Assembly: GCA_022793065.1 (NCBI GenBank)
Contig: JAAWCE010000033.1
Location: forward strand, 33,566-97,565
DNA from: Lachnospiraceae bacterium
GTDB taxonomy: Bacteria > Bacillota > Clostridia > Lachnospirales > Lachnospiraceae
DNA length: 64,000 nt
Direction of reading: 5' to 3'
In this document: in pieces, positions 27,539 to 37,768 of the stretch
How positions within the stretch are numbered: position 1 is the stretch's first letter
Layout: every line of letters starts with the position of its first letter
Notes under the pieces: generated by a model
Database searches by the model: none
The model's input: the letters and a program-made list of their open reading frames with translations, nothing else
Told to the model about the DNA's origin: nothing
Position numbers and translations under genes: made by a program

Positions 27539-27593
27539 ATATTGGGGAAGAGCAATAAAATGCTCGTTCTGATAGAATGGAGAGAGGGAAGTT

Positions 27594-28466
27594 ATGAAGA
27601 TTAATGGAAATACCCGCACTTGCGGATTGATTGGAAATCCGGTGGAGCATACCATGTCTCCGGCCATACATAATACCCTTGCAAAAGCCATGGGAGAAAA
27701 TCTGGTCTATGTGCCCTTTCATGTGCGGGAGGGATGTCTGGAAGACGCGGTCAGAGGGGCTTACGGACTGAACTTGCTGGGGTTGAATGTGACGGTTCCA
27801 TACAAAAGTCAGGTAATTCCTTTTCTGAAAGAAATAGATCCGCTTGCACAGACCATAGGCGCGGTCAATACGTTGGTGCGCGTAGAGGGCGGTTATAAGG
27901 GCTACAATACGGATATGCCCGGATTGTATTGCGCTATGTGTAAGGACGGGGTCTCCATAGAAGGTGAAAAGGTGCTGATTTTGGGGGCGGGCGGTGTGGC
28001 AAGAGCGGTTGCCATCTTGACAGCCAAAAAAGGAGCGGCTGAGATTATTCTTTTAAATCGTACTGTAGAAAGAGCCGTGCAGGTGGCGAAGGAAGTGAAT
28101 GTGCTCACTGGCAGGTCGGCTGCGCGGGCTATGTCATTGGAGGATTATGTATCGCTGCCGGAGGGGGAAAAATATCTTGCAATCCAGGCTACAAATGTGG
28201 GAATGTTTCCAGACACGGAGAAAGCGGTAATTGAAGATAAGGAATTTTATAAAAAGGTGCACACGGGATATGATTTGATTTTTAATCCGGCGAGGACACG
28301 TTTTATGGCGTTAGTACAAGAAAACGGGGGCAGAGCATATAACGGGTTGAAAATGTTATTGTATCAGGGGGTCATTGCCTACGAATATTGGGTGGGCAGG
28401 CAGGTGGAAGAAGCCTTGCTTCAAATGGCCTATGAAGAAATGAAGCGGGCGATGAATCTTCTATAA
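27594..28466 (+). CDS. aroE: Shikimate dehydrogenase
   Basis: This enzyme reduces 3-dehydroshikimate to shikimate with NADPH, step four of the shikimate pathway. The 290-residue product has the N-terminal shikimate-binding motif GNPVEHTMSPAIHN, the catalytic Lys in LNVTVPYKSQV, Asn and Asp in GAVNTLV and GYNTDMPG, and the NADP motif LILGAGGVARAVA. ATG follows GAGAGGGAAGTT. It directly precedes the aroK-aroQ fusion, so three pathway activities are encoded together. Confidence 0.97.
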   Translation: MKINGNTRTCGLIGNPVEHTMSPAIHNTLAKAMGENLVYVPFHVREGCLEDAVRGAYGLNLLGLNVTVPYKSQVIPFLKEIDPLAQTIGAVNTLVRVEGGYKGYNTDMPGLYCAMCKDGVSIEGEKVLILGAGGVARAVAILTAKKGAAEIILLNRTVERAVQVAKEVNVLTGRSAARAMSLEDYVSLPEGEKYLAIQATNVGMFPDTEKAVIEDKEFYKKVHTGYDLIFNPARTRFMALVQENGGRAYNGLKMLLYQGVIAYEYWVGRQVEEALLQMAYEEMKRAMNLL

Positions 28467-28518
28467 GCGAAGGGCGCACAGGGCAATAGGACAGACATCC
28501 CATGAATGGAGGCGGAGA

Positions 28519-29472
28519 ATGAAGCGGGATACAATTGTTTTAATCGGCTTTATGGGAAGTGGGAAAACTTCGGTGGGAGTGAGGCTTTCCTATAAAATGC
28601 GTATGACGGTGGAAGATACGGATAAGCTGATAGAGCGGCGGGAGGGCTGTACAATCAGCGAGATTTTTGCACAGAAGGGTGAAGCATATTTTCGGCAGCA
28701 GGAGACGGCGCTGCTGCAGGAGCTGGCAGAGAAGGAACGCAAGGGAATTTTTTCCGTGGGAGGCGGTACCCCGGTGGATGCCAGGAACAGAGAACTTATC
28801 AGGAAGTTGGGCACAGTGGTATATCTGCGGGTGCGTCCTGAGACTGTATATGAACGTTTAAAATGGGATTCCACCAGACCTTTGCTGCAATGTGAGGACC
28901 CTTTGGGAAAAATCAGAGAATTATTGGAAAACCGGAGAGAGATTTATGAGTCATGCGCAGATATCATTGTAGATGTGGATGAGCTGGAAATAGATGAAAT
29001 TCAGGAAATGATTGTGAAGGAGATGCAAAAAATGAAGTTGTTGGTGATAAATGGGCCGAATATAAATTTTCTGGGAATCAGGGAAAAAAGTGTGTACGGC
29101 ACGGAAGATTATCAATATTTACTTGACCTGATTCAGAAAAAGGCACAGGAAACCGGAAATGAAATCACAGTATTCCAGAGTAATCATGAAGGGGCGATTA
29201 TTGACAGAATTCAAGAAGCATATTTTGACGGTACGGAAGGGATTGTGATTAATCCGGGAGCATACACCCATTATAGTTATGCCATCAGAGATGCTTTGGC
29301 AAGTATAACCATACCCAAAGTGGAAATCCATATTTCGGATATCACAAGCAGAGAGGAATTCAGAAAAGTGTCCGTCACTGCGGAAGTGTGCGATAAACAG
29401 ATATATGGGCAGGGGCTGGAAGGGTATTTGTTGGCTGTGAACTATTTGATACAAACAATAAAGAAAATGTAG
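28519..29472 (+). CDS. Fused shikimate kinase / type II 3-dehydroquinate dehydratase
   Basis: One 317-residue frame joins two pathway enzymes. Residues 1-170 are shikimate kinase (AroK): P-loop GFMGSGKT at 10-17, DTDKLIERREG, FRQQE, SVGGGTP, and the lid RPLL. Residues 172-317 are type II dehydroquinase (AroQ): LLVINGPNINFLGIRE, the catalytic Tyr in YGTEDY, EGAIIDRIQEA, VINPGAYTHYS and EVHISDI-type motif (VEIHISDITSREEFR). At the junction, AAGGAG (29017-29022) lies nine bases before ATG 29032, exactly where a free AroQ would start, so separate AroQ could also be made. Confidence 0.94.
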   Translation: MKRDTIVLIGFMGSGKTSVGVRLSYKMRMTVEDTDKLIERREGCTISEIFAQKGEAYFRQQETALLQELAEKERKGIFSVGGGTPVDARNRELIRKLGTVVYLRVRPETVYERLKWDSTRPLLQCEDPLGKIRELLENRREIYESCADIIVDVDELEIDEIQEMIVKEMQKMKLLVINGPNINFLGIREKSVYGTEDYQYLLDLIQKKAQETGNEITVFQSNHEGAIIDRIQEAYFDGTEGIVINPGAYTHYSYAIRDALASITIPKVEIHISDITSREEFRKVSVTAEVCDKQIYGQGLEGYLLAVNYLIQTIKKM

Positions 29473-29499
29473 TAATTGGGAAAAAATTAAAAAAAACAG

Positions 29500-29528
29500 T
29501 TGAAATCGTCTTCTATTTATATTACACT
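29500..29528 (+). promoter_or_regulatory. Promoter of efp
   Basis: TTGAAA (29500-29505), a 17-base spacer and TACACT (29523-29528), about 40 bases before the start codon. Confidence 0.65.
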
Positions 29529-29570
29529 AATAAAGGATTATATTGTGAACAAAATTAGGAGGAAGATAAT

Positions 29571-30128
29571 ATGATTTCTGCAGGTGATTTCAGAAATGGT
29601 ATTACGATTGAGTACGATAATAATGTGTACCAGATTATTGAATTCCAGCATGTGAAGCCTGGGAAGGGCGCAGCTTTCGTCAGAACGAAGCTGAAAAATA
29701 TCAAGAGTGGCGGCGTGGTTGAGAAAACCTTCCGTCCTACGGAGAAATGTCCTCAGGCGCGTATTGATAGAAAAGATATGCAGTATCTGTATTCGGACGG
29801 AGATTTATTCCATTTTATGGATACGGAGAATTATGAGCAGATAGCGCTGAATTCCGAGAGCGTGGGTGATGCTTTAAAATTTGTAAAAGAGAATGAAATG
29901 TGCAAGATTTGTTCCCATAACGGAAATGTATTTTCGGTGGAACCGCCTCTTTTTGTAGAGTTGGTGATAACGGAGACAGAGCCCGGATTCAAAGGAGATA
30001 CGGCTACAGGTGCGTCTAAGCCGGCGACGGTGGAGACAGGAGCACAGGTTGCGGTGCCTTTGTTTGTTGAACAAGGGGACAAGATTAAGATTGATACCAG
30101 AACCGGAGAATATCTTTCCCGTGTATAA
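29571..30128 (+). CDS. efp: Translation elongation factor P
   Basis: EF-P relieves ribosome stalling at polyproline stretches. The 185-residue product has the three-domain layout. Domain I carries the loop [14 protein letters not shown], whose Lys is the site modified in some bacteria. It continues with the [27 protein letters not shown] segment, and ends with the C-terminal signature [19 protein letters not shown] follows TTAGGAGGA. The following 300 bases to the DUF5688 gene contain only imperfect hairpins and no gene. Confidence 0.98.
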   Translation: MISAGDFRNGITIEYDNNVYQIIEFQHVKPGKGAAFVRTKLKNIKSGGVVEKTFRPTEKCPQARIDRKDMQYLYSDGDLFHFMDTENYEQIALNSESVGDALKFVKENEMCKICSHNGNVFSVEPPLFVELVITETEPGFKGDTATGASKPATVETGAQVAVPLFVEQGDKIKIDTRTGEYLSRV

Positions 30129-30427
30129 TGGATATTTTTAGACGGGTGCACTGTTGATAGTACGCTTCCGCATGGTCAAAATTATTTTTGCAATATTGTG
30201 TAAGGATGTATTTTGTAACTGCGGAGGCAGCAGAGATTTTCTTTATATAGTACTGCATCATATTTTATTTCATACACAATTTACGACTTGTAAGGCGATT
30301 TTTTCCCGATAAAAAACGGCACTGTTGTTTCGCAATGATGATGTGAAACGGTGGGCCGGACAGAGTATGCAGGCGCTGCTGCGTACATCGGTCAGGAAAA
30401 TATCGACAGCGAAGAAAGAGGAAAAGT

Positions 30428-31345
30428 GTGGAAATAAAAGAGTTTGCAGAAAAAGTCTGCAGCGCGGTAAAGAAAGAACTTGGAAAGAATTATCGGGTTG
30501 AATTGAAAGAAGTTAGAAAGAATAATGGTGTTATTCTTCATGGAATGTTGATATTGTCGCAGGAAAATGTGGTTCCCACGATTTATCTGGATGGGTTTTT
30601 GGAGGAATATGAATCGGGGATTTGTTTTTCTGATATTATCCGCAGATTGGTGGCAATTTATCAACAGGATACTCCAAAAGGGCAAATTGACATGGAGTTT
30701 TTCAAATCCTTTGACAGGGTAAAGGATAGAATTTGTTATCGGCTCATTGGCCGGAAAGGAAATGAAGAACTGCTTGCGGAGATCCCCCATATAGAATTTC
30801 TTGATTTGGCATTGTGTTTCTATTATGCCTATCAGGGAGAGGTGTTGGGAGAAGGGACGATTCTTGTGCATAATGCTCATTTGGATTTATGGGATACTTG
30901 TACTTCGGAATTGTTGAAGTTGGCCCAGAATAACACACCTGGACTATATCCATGGGAATGTAGTTCCATGAGCGCAGTGCTGGAAGAGATTATGGGTGAT
31001 GATTTCTGTGGAGAAAGGGAAGAGACAAAGTCTCCCAATCGACATTTGCCCGACGATGACCCTATGTGGGTGTTAAGCAATGACCGGAGAGTGCAGGGAG
31101 CCGTATGTATGATTTATCCCGGTGTGTTGGAGGAAATTGCATCCAGGTGGGGGAGAAGTATCTATGTGCTGCCCAGTTCTATCCATGAGGTAATTTTGCT
31201 GATGGATACGAACAGAGGGGAAGCCCCGGCGCTTAAGGAGATGATAGTTCAGGTAAACAATACGCAGGTCGCCCCGGAAGAGGTTCTTTCTGATAGTCTT
31301 TATTACTATGATTTCATTGAAAAAAAGGTCAAAATAATTTTCTGA
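30428..31345 (+). CDS. DUF5688 family protein
   Basis: 305 residues starting at GTG behind GAGGAAAAG. The N-terminal KEFAEKVCSAVKKELGKNYRVELKEVRKNNGVILHGMLI pattern, the central DRICYRLIGRKGNEELLAEIPH, and the C-terminal VLPSSIHEVILL match the uncharacterised DUF5688 family that is abundant in Lachnospiraceae. It appears cytoplasmic with no membrane helix. Role unknown; copies elsewhere in such genomes are often numerous. The start codon choice is moderately certain. Confidence 0.8.
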   Translation: MEIKEFAEKVCSAVKKELGKNYRVELKEVRKNNGVILHGMLILSQENVVPTIYLDGFLEEYESGICFSDIIRRLVAIYQQDTPKGQIDMEFFKSFDRVKDRICYRLIGRKGNEELLAEIPHIEFLDLALCFYYAYQGEVLGEGTILVHNAHLDLWDTCTSELLKLAQNNTPGLYPWECSSMSAVLEEIMGDDFCGEREETKSPNRHLPDDDPMWVLSNDRRVQGAVCMIYPGVLEEIASRWGRSIYVLPSSIHEVILLMDTNRGEAPALKEMIVQVNNTQVAPEEVLSDSLYYYDFIEKKVKIIF

Positions 31346-31365
31346 GAAATTCCTTAAATTCAAGG

Positions 31366-31394
31366 TAGACATAATTAATATTTTGTGATATGAT
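31366..31394 (+). promoter_or_regulatory. Promoter of tRNA-Arg
   Basis: TAGACA (31366-31371), a 17-base spacer and TATGAT (31389-31394). Transcription would start near 31401, inside the left arm of the flanking inverted repeat. Confidence 0.6.
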
Positions 31395-31518
31395 AATTCA
31401 GGGTGATGTAACAATTTCGTAATATTTGCATCCGTAGTCTAATGGATAGAACGAAGGCCTCCGACGCCTTTAATGCAGGTTCGATTCCTGTCGGATGCAC
31501 TGTACATCACCCTGAATT
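31395..31518 (+). repeat. 16-bp perfect inverted repeat enclosing tRNA-Arg
   Basis: AATTCAGGGTGATGTA (31395-31410) and its exact reverse complement (31503-31518) flank the tRNA gene. With a start near 31401, at least ten pairs (GGGTGATGTA/TACATCACCC) would form in the primary transcript, followed by a T-rich stretch (gttttattt). Confidence 0.85.
31428..31499 (+). tRNA. tRNA-Arg (anticodon CCG)
   Basis: Complete cloverleaf: acceptor GCATCCG/CGGATGC, anticodon stem AAGGC/GCCTT around loop CTCCGAC with anticodon CCG, T-arm GCAGGTTCGATTCCTGT. Discriminator base A; CCA is not encoded. Confidence 0.96.
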
Positions 31519-31636
31519 GTTTTATTTCCGCCAGCAGCCAGCCAATGAGGCATGTTTGCATGTGCATGGCAGTTGAGTGGGCAGATAGCAGCGGTATTGA
31601 AAGTTGTCAGATTGTATTTATGGAAGGATATCATTT

Positions 31637-32950
31637 ATGCAGAAAGATAAAGTGGATGCATTTTTGGATTTTGTTTTAGAGCACTCTAAAATTGTATTTC
31701 CTGTTACTGTCATAGCAGCAGTGGCAATAACGGTATCGGTGGGATTGAATGCAAACAGGGCAAGAGCCGTTTCGGAAGATCCAAATCTTACGGCGACGCC
31801 CGTACCAACATCGATGGCACCGGATGCGGCGGCGACTGCCATGCCTGACGCAGTGGAGGCAATTGCCAATCCGGAACCGCAGGTGCAGCCGGAGACACAG
31901 GAGTTACAGCGGGTATCGGAAGAAGTTCCGCTGCAGCCCAATGAAGATGATGGCGTACATTCTTTGATTGTTACTTATTATAATGCGTATGCCATGGGAG
32001 ATTGTGATACTTTGGCTGAGATTTGTGACATACTCTCCGAAAATGATAAGCTTCGCTGTCTTGAGACAGCAAAGTATCTGGACCATTATCCGTCAGTGGA
32101 AATATATACAAAACCGGGACTGGAAGAGGGCAGTACGCTTGCCTATGTATATTATAGGGTATGTTTTGTAAATCACGAAGAGGAATTCCCAGGATATGAA
32201 GTGTTCTATATCTGTGATAATGGAGAAGGGAATTTATATATTAAGAACGAAGAAAATTTTTCGGAAGAAGAGAAGGATTATATAGCCGCGGTGACTTTGC
32301 AGGATGATGCAGTGGAATTTAATAATCGTGTCAATGCGGAATATAATGATATGATAGAGAGTAATCCTCAGCTTTGGGTGTATTTGCGTGAACTCGGCAC
32401 TCAGGTTGATGTGGCCGTAGGGTCTGCATTGGCGGCACAGGTACCGGAAGAGGACGGACAGGGTGAGAACCCGGAAGGCGATGGAACCGAAGGAACGGAA
32501 CCGGAAGAAACGGTTGCGCCTCCCGAAGATATGGGTCCTCGTTTTGCAAGCGCAACTACCACGGTCAATGTCAGGAATTCGGACAGTGAACAGGCTGATA
32601 AAGTGGGCAAGATAACCGGTGGAACCAGAATAGAGGTACAGGAAGTTCTGCTCAACGGATGGACGAAAGTGATCTATGAGGGAAGTGACGGATATATTAA
32701 ATCTGAGTTTCTTGTTATGGAAGAATCTACAGGCGATGGACAGGACACGGGCAGCGGTCAGGAAGTGATCGGTACTGTGACTGCAATCGAAAGTGTCAAA
32801 ATTCGTGCTTCTGCAAGTCTGGAAGGGGAGAGACTGGGTGTATTGACCGCCGGAGAATCTCTTGAACTTCTGGCCAATGAAGATGGTTGGTGTAAGGTGT
32901 TGTTTGAAGGCAGAGTTGCTTACGTAAAAGCAGAACATGTCCGTCAATAA
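31637..32950 (+). CDS. SH3-domain protein with N-terminal membrane anchor
   Basis: 437 residues. A membrane helix near residues 20-36 (IVFPVTVIAAVAITVSVGL) follows a short cytoplasmic N-terminus. An acidic Pro-rich linker, a ~130-residue region resembling NTF2-like folds in pattern only (VTYYNAYAMGDCDTLAEICD) and an acidic linker come next. Two bacterial SH3 domains end the protein: TTVNVRNSDSEQADKVGKI to DGYIKSEFL, and ESVKIRASASLEGERLGVL to VAYVKAEHV. Such domains bind cell-wall peptides. ATG 31637 follows GGAAGG. The upstream in-frame ATG extension (31604) was rejected. Confidence 0.85.
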   Translation: MQKDKVDAFLDFVLEHSKIVFPVTVIAAVAITVSVGLNANRARAVSEDPNLTATPVPTSMAPDAAATAMPDAVEAIANPEPQVQPETQELQRVSEEVPLQPNEDDGVHSLIVTYYNAYAMGDCDTLAEICDILSENDKLRCLETAKYLDHYPSVEIYTKPGLEEGSTLAYVYYRVCFVNHEEEFPGYEVFYICDNGEGNLYIKNEENFSEEEKDYIAAVTLQDDAVEFNNRVNAEYNDMIESNPQLWVYLRELGTQVDVAVGSALAAQVPEEDGQGENPEGDGTEGTEPEETVAPPEDMGPRFASATTTVNVRNSDSEQADKVGKITGGTRIEVQEVLLNGWTKVIYEGSDGYIKSEFLVMEESTGDGQDTGSGQEVIGTVTAIESVKIRASASLEGERLGVLTAGESLELLANEDGWCKVLFEGRVAYVKAEHVRQ

Positions 32951-32975
32951 TTGAATAAAAATCATTTGATGAGGG

Positions 32976-33012
32976 AAGCCTTTTACAGAGAAATACTGTA
33001 AAGGGCTTTTTT
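32976..33012 (+). terminator. Intrinsic terminator after the SH3 gene
   Basis: AAGCCTTTTACAG pairs with CTGTAAAGGGCTT, followed by a T-run. Confidence 0.85.
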
Positions 33013-33035
33013 GCGGACTGAATGAAAGTACAATA

Positions 33036-33110
33036 GGACTGGTTAGAGAAAACAGTCTCAAAGCAAAGAGATCGGAACAAGTTCCTGCAAGCGGGAACTG
33101 GAATAGGAGG
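33036..33110 (+). promoter_or_regulatory. Leader with shared 32-bp segment (copy 2) and GGACTG/CAGTC hairpin
   Basis: GGACTG (33036-33041) pairs with CAGTCT (33053-33058); then cggaac, then the 32-base segment 33078-33109 shared with 2721-2752. The GGACTG...ACAGTCTC...CGGAAC order and the terminal GAACTGGAATAGGAGG also occur in the aspS leader repeats. The segment carries the SD of the next gene. Confidence 0.6.
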
Positions 33111-33116
33111 ACCCAT

Positions 33117-33548
33117 ATGACATCACATGAAGCCGCCATATATAGAGAGATTCAAAGAAATACGGATATGGCAATGAAGACAATTGATACAATTTCAAAC
33201 AAAGTATATGACGACGACCTTGCACTGCAGATATCCAAACAGTCCATAAGATATTCGGAGCTTCATAACGAGGCATGTAAGCAGTTGATGGAGGCAAAAG
33301 CGCAGCGTTATCAGGGGAATCTACTGTCGGATGCTATGTTGAAGACAGGAATTCATTATAATACCCTTCTCAATACCAGTACGGGGCGCCTGGCAGAGCT
33401 GATGATTAAGGAAAATAATAATGGTATTCTTGAAATGGAAAAAGTATTGAAGCACAATGAGAATGCGGGAAAGCAGTCGGTGGCCCTTGCCGAGCAGTTA
33501 ATTGACTTTGAAAAGAATAGTATTGCATGTCTGAAAGAGTATTTATAG
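33117..33548 (+). CDS. Small helical hypothetical protein
   Basis: 143 residues, predicted nearly all alpha-helical, with heptad-like spacing (YREIQRNTDMAMKTIDTISNK; ALAEQLIDFEKNSIACLKEYL). This suggests a four-helix bundle somewhat like ferritin-like or DUF2383-type proteins, but no metal-ligand pattern is clear. No signal peptide. ATG follows the shared leader with GGAATAGGAGG. No function assigned. Confidence 0.75.
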   Translation: MTSHEAAIYREIQRNTDMAMKTIDTISNKVYDDDLALQISKQSIRYSELHNEACKQLMEAKAQRYQGNLLSDAMLKTGIHYNTLLNTSTGRLAELMIKENNNGILEMEKVLKHNENAGKQSVALAEQLIDFEKNSIACLKEYL

Positions 33549-33631
33549 TTGAACTTAGACAGTCAAAATATATATAAATTGTGCAAAATGTATAAAAAAG
33601 TACAAAAAACTTTTACAGTTTAGTGAATTAA

Positions 33632-35056
<1,425 letters not shown>

Positions 35057-35089
35057 ACAACATAAGGTTTAAAATAATGAATGATTGGA

Positions 35090-35126
35090 AATCCTACAGG
35101 CAGCAATTTGTCTGTGGGATTTTTTC
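35090..35126 (+). terminator. Intrinsic terminator after gdhA
   Basis: AATCCTACAG (35090-35099) pairs with CTGTGGGATT (35112-35121), followed by a T-run. Confidence 0.85.
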
Positions 35127-35164
35127 TCTTTGCATATTTAACAGTTATTTTTCACAATTATATC

Positions 35165-35192
35165 TTGAATATATATAAAAAAGTGGTAAAAT
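35165..35192 (+). promoter_or_regulatory. Promoter of the diguanylate cyclase gene
   Basis: TTGAAT (35165-35170), a 16-base spacer and TAAAAT (35187-35192). Confidence 0.5.
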
Positions 35193-35228
35193 AGTACCAG
35201 AGATAAGAGGGTTATGGAGAGTGAAGTT

Positions 35229-36905
35229 ATGGCAAAGAGCAGAGAAAAGGCATCACTGGGAAAAATACTTTACATCGTTTTGCTGCTTTTATGTATATCG
35301 GGACGCAGACTTGTATGTGTGGGAGCTGAGGGGAATTTTTCCCAGAACAGGGTGTTGTTCATCAGCTCATATTCTTATGCCTGGGATACAGTCCAGATTC
35401 AGATTGAAGGTATCCGTGACGAACTGGGGAGTAACGTAGTGCTGGACTTTGAATTTATGGATACAAAGCGTGTGGATGATGAAGAATCTCTGCGCTTGTT
35501 TCATGATGGACTGGCGTATCGGCTGTCCAAGGTGGAGCCTTATGATGCGGTGATTTTAGGAGATGACGCCGCGCTGAAATTTGCGCTGGAGTACAGAGAA
35601 GAATTGTTTCAGGATATTCCGTTGGTATTCGAGGGGATTAATAGTTTGGAACTGGCACAGAATGCGGTGAAGGAACCCATGGTGTCAGGCGTTATAGAGA
35701 CATTGTCCGTGGAAAGAAATATCCAATTGGGCCTGAAAATAAATCCTACCGCCAAAAAAGTAGTGGCTATTGTGGATGACACGCTTACGGGAGAGGCAGT
35801 AAGACAGAATATCTATCAATATATAGAGACTTTTCCGGGGATGGAATTTTCTGAGATTAATTCCTCTAAACTTTCTTCGGTTCAATTGAAACTTGCATTG
35901 CGGAATGTAAGTGAAGACAGCATTTTAATTTATGTTACAATGACAGAAGATGCGGATGGTAAGAACTATAGAAGTATGGAGGCCATAAGGCTGATTTCGG
36001 ATAATGCCAGCGTGCCCGTTCTGCGCATGGTGGAAGGGGGCGTGGGAGAAGGATTGTTGGGCGGAAATATGGTTTCCATGTATCAGTCGGGGCAGTTGGC
36101 GGCACAGTTGGCGCGTCAGATGATTGCCGGGGACACAGACCGAATGGGGCAGCTTCTGGACAGTCCTACCATGTATTGTGTGGACGCGAATATTATGGAG
36201 AAGTATCATATCCGGTTGTCGGTGCTGCCGGAGGGAACGGTGATTGTCAATGAAAAGGAATCCTTTTTTGAGAAGAACAGGGAAGTATTGGTGCCAGGTA
36301 TTATTTTGGTAGGAGCCCTGATGGTGATTATCGGGTGGGTGGCTTTTGATAATTATAGGCGCAGAAAGTTGATGCAGCAGTTGAAGGAGACGGGAAAAAT
36401 TCTGGAGTCCGCTTCCCAACATGATTTCCTCACAGGAATTCCCAACCGGAGCAAATTTATGGCCGATTTAAAGGAGCAGATTGACTCTAAAAAGCCATGT
36501 ACCATTATGATGATTGATATTGACGATTTTAAGAGTATCAATGATACAATGGGGCATACTGCGGGAGATGAAGCATTGCGGCAGGTTGCGGACAGGCTCA
36601 AAGAGATGGGGACGGATCTTTTGACGCCCTATCGTTTTGCGGGAGATGAATTTATCCTTATTTTGAAGAGCAACAATAGCAAGATTGTGCAAAAGACTGC
36701 ATATCAGTGTCGTCAGATATTTATGAAGCCTTTTCGTTTGATAGGAAAAGACGCTAAAGTGTGCGGCAGTATTGGAATTGCTTCCTATCCGGAGGATACG
36801 GAGGACATGGAACAGTTAGTGATATATGCGGATGACGCCATGTATCATGTTAAAAAGAGCGGGAAGAATGATTTTGCATTTTACCGCACGAGAGAGCAGG
36901 AGTAG
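35229..36905 (+). CDS. Membrane diguanylate cyclase with ABC-substrate-binding-like sensor
   Basis: 558 residues. An N-terminal signal/anchor (LYIVLLLLCISG) leads to an extracytoplasmic domain of the ABC_sub_bind type (RVLFISSYSYAWDTVQIQIEGI; YDAVILGDDAALKFALEY). A transmembrane helix near 355-375 (VPGIILVGALMVIIGWVAF) joins it to a GGDEF domain (FLTGIPNRSKF, MMIDIDDFKSINDTMGH). The active-site motif is AGDEF at 471-475, a form often still active. No RxxD inhibitory site is seen at the expected position. The protein should make cyclic di-GMP in response to an external ligand. ATG 35229 is preferred over 35214, whose SD spacing is too short. Confidence 0.88.
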   Translation: MAKSREKASLGKILYIVLLLLCISGRRLVCVGAEGNFSQNRVLFISSYSYAWDTVQIQIEGIRDELGSNVVLDFEFMDTKRVDDEESLRLFHDGLAYRLSKVEPYDAVILGDDAALKFALEYREELFQDIPLVFEGINSLELAQNAVKEPMVSGVIETLSVERNIQLGLKINPTAKKVVAIVDDTLTGEAVRQNIYQYIETFPGMEFSEINSSKLSSVQLKLALRNVSEDSILIYVTMTEDADGKNYRSMEAIRLISDNASVPVLRMVEGGVGEGLLGGNMVSMYQSGQLAAQLARQMIAGDTDRMGQLLDSPTMYCVDANIMEKYHIRLSVLPEGTVIVNEKESFFEKNREVLVPGIILVGALMVIIGWVAFDNYRRRKLMQQLKETGKILESASQHDFLTGIPNRSKFMADLKEQIDSKKPCTIMMIDIDDFKSINDTMGHTAGDEALRQVADRLKEMGTDLLTPYRFAGDEFILILKSNNSKIVQKTAYQCRQIFMKPFRLIGKDAKVCGSIGIASYPEDTEDMEQLVIYADDAMYHVKKSGKNDFAFYRTREQE

Positions 36906-36937
36906 ACAGCAAGGTGTGGCGGAGTGATTCTGAGATA

Positions 36938-36970
36938 GAAAAAGCCGTGGTATGGAACCAGGGCTTTTTC
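36938..36970 (+). terminator. Intrinsic terminator after the cyclase gene
   Basis: AAAAAGCC(gTGGT) pairs with (ACCA)GGGCTTTTT around a short loop. Confidence 0.85.
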
Positions 36971-36988
36971 ATATTTTTGGCCTGTTAA

Positions 36989-37017
36989 TTGCATTCTGGA
37001 GAAAAAATTGATATAAT
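36989..37017 (+). promoter_or_regulatory. Promoter of the RNase H gene
   Basis: TTGCAT (36989-36994), a 17-base spacer, TATAAT (37012-37017). Confidence 0.7.
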
Positions 37018-37060
37018 CATAAAAGATTTGGAGAAGCGGACGGGCGTAGGGAGATGAGGG

Positions 37061-37744
37061 ATGGCAGAAAAGAAGTATTATGCGGTGCGAAAGGGAAAAA
37101 AAACAGGAATTTTCAAGTCCTGGGCGGAATGTAAAGCATCGGTGGACGGTTATTCCGGTGCAGAGTACAAAGGCTTTGTATTGTTGGAGGAAACGGAAGC
37201 CTATCTGGGGATAACTATGAAAGATCAGGTTCCTGGAGCGGCGGAAAATGCCGTGGATGAGAACAGGCAGGAGGTTCCGAAGCCAGGAACTTTATTGGCT
37301 TATGTGGATGGCAGCTATGATGATTCTTTAAAAAAATATGCCTTTGGCTGTGTATTTATTATGCCGGATGGAAGTGTGGAAACAGAATATGGAAATGGAG
37401 ATAATGCCCAGTCGCTTCAACACAGGAATGTAACCGGAGAAATGTTAGGGGCCATGTATGCCGTCAAAGTGGCGATTATGAGTGGGTTTGCCCGGATTGA
37501 AATTTGTTATGATTATCAGGGAATTGAAAAATGGGTCACGGGTGAATGGCGTTCTAAAACGGAATTGACACGTAAATATGCCAATGCCATGCGTGAATGG
37601 GGAAAAGAAATTGAGATTTGCTTTACGAAGGTTGCGGCCCATTCCAATGTGTATTATAATGAATTAGCGGACAAAATGGCCAAGACCGGTTTACGGGAGG
37701 GCAATGGAATCCCAAGGGTGCGAAGTGTGCCCAAGGGACAGTGA
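37061..37744 (+). CDS. Ribonuclease H with N-terminal viroplasmin (hybrid-binding) domain
   Basis: The 227-residue protein degrades RNA in RNA-DNA hybrids. Residues 4-48 form the hybrid-binding domain (KYYAVRKGKKTGIFKSWAECKASVDGYSG is its pattern, ending YKGF). Residues ~83-220 form the RNase H fold with the acidic residues in YVDGSYDD, NVTGEMLGA, CYDYQGIEKW and NELADKMAK. This architecture is that of bacterial RNase HI with a eukaryotic-type N-terminal domain. ATG is 5 bases after GAGATGAGGG-like SD. It starts a run of genes continuing to ligA. Confidence 0.93.
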   Translation: MAEKKYYAVRKGKKTGIFKSWAECKASVDGYSGAEYKGFVLLEETEAYLGITMKDQVPGAAENAVDENRQEVPKPGTLLAYVDGSYDDSLKKYAFGCVFIMPDGSVETEYGNGDNAQSLQHRNVTGEMLGAMYAVKVAIMSGFARIEICYDYQGIEKWVTGEWRSKTELTRKYANAMREWGKEIEICFTKVAAHSNVYYNELADKMAKTGLREGNGIPRVRSVPKGQ

Positions 37745-37768
37745 AATCGCGGGGACATGGAGGTTGGG

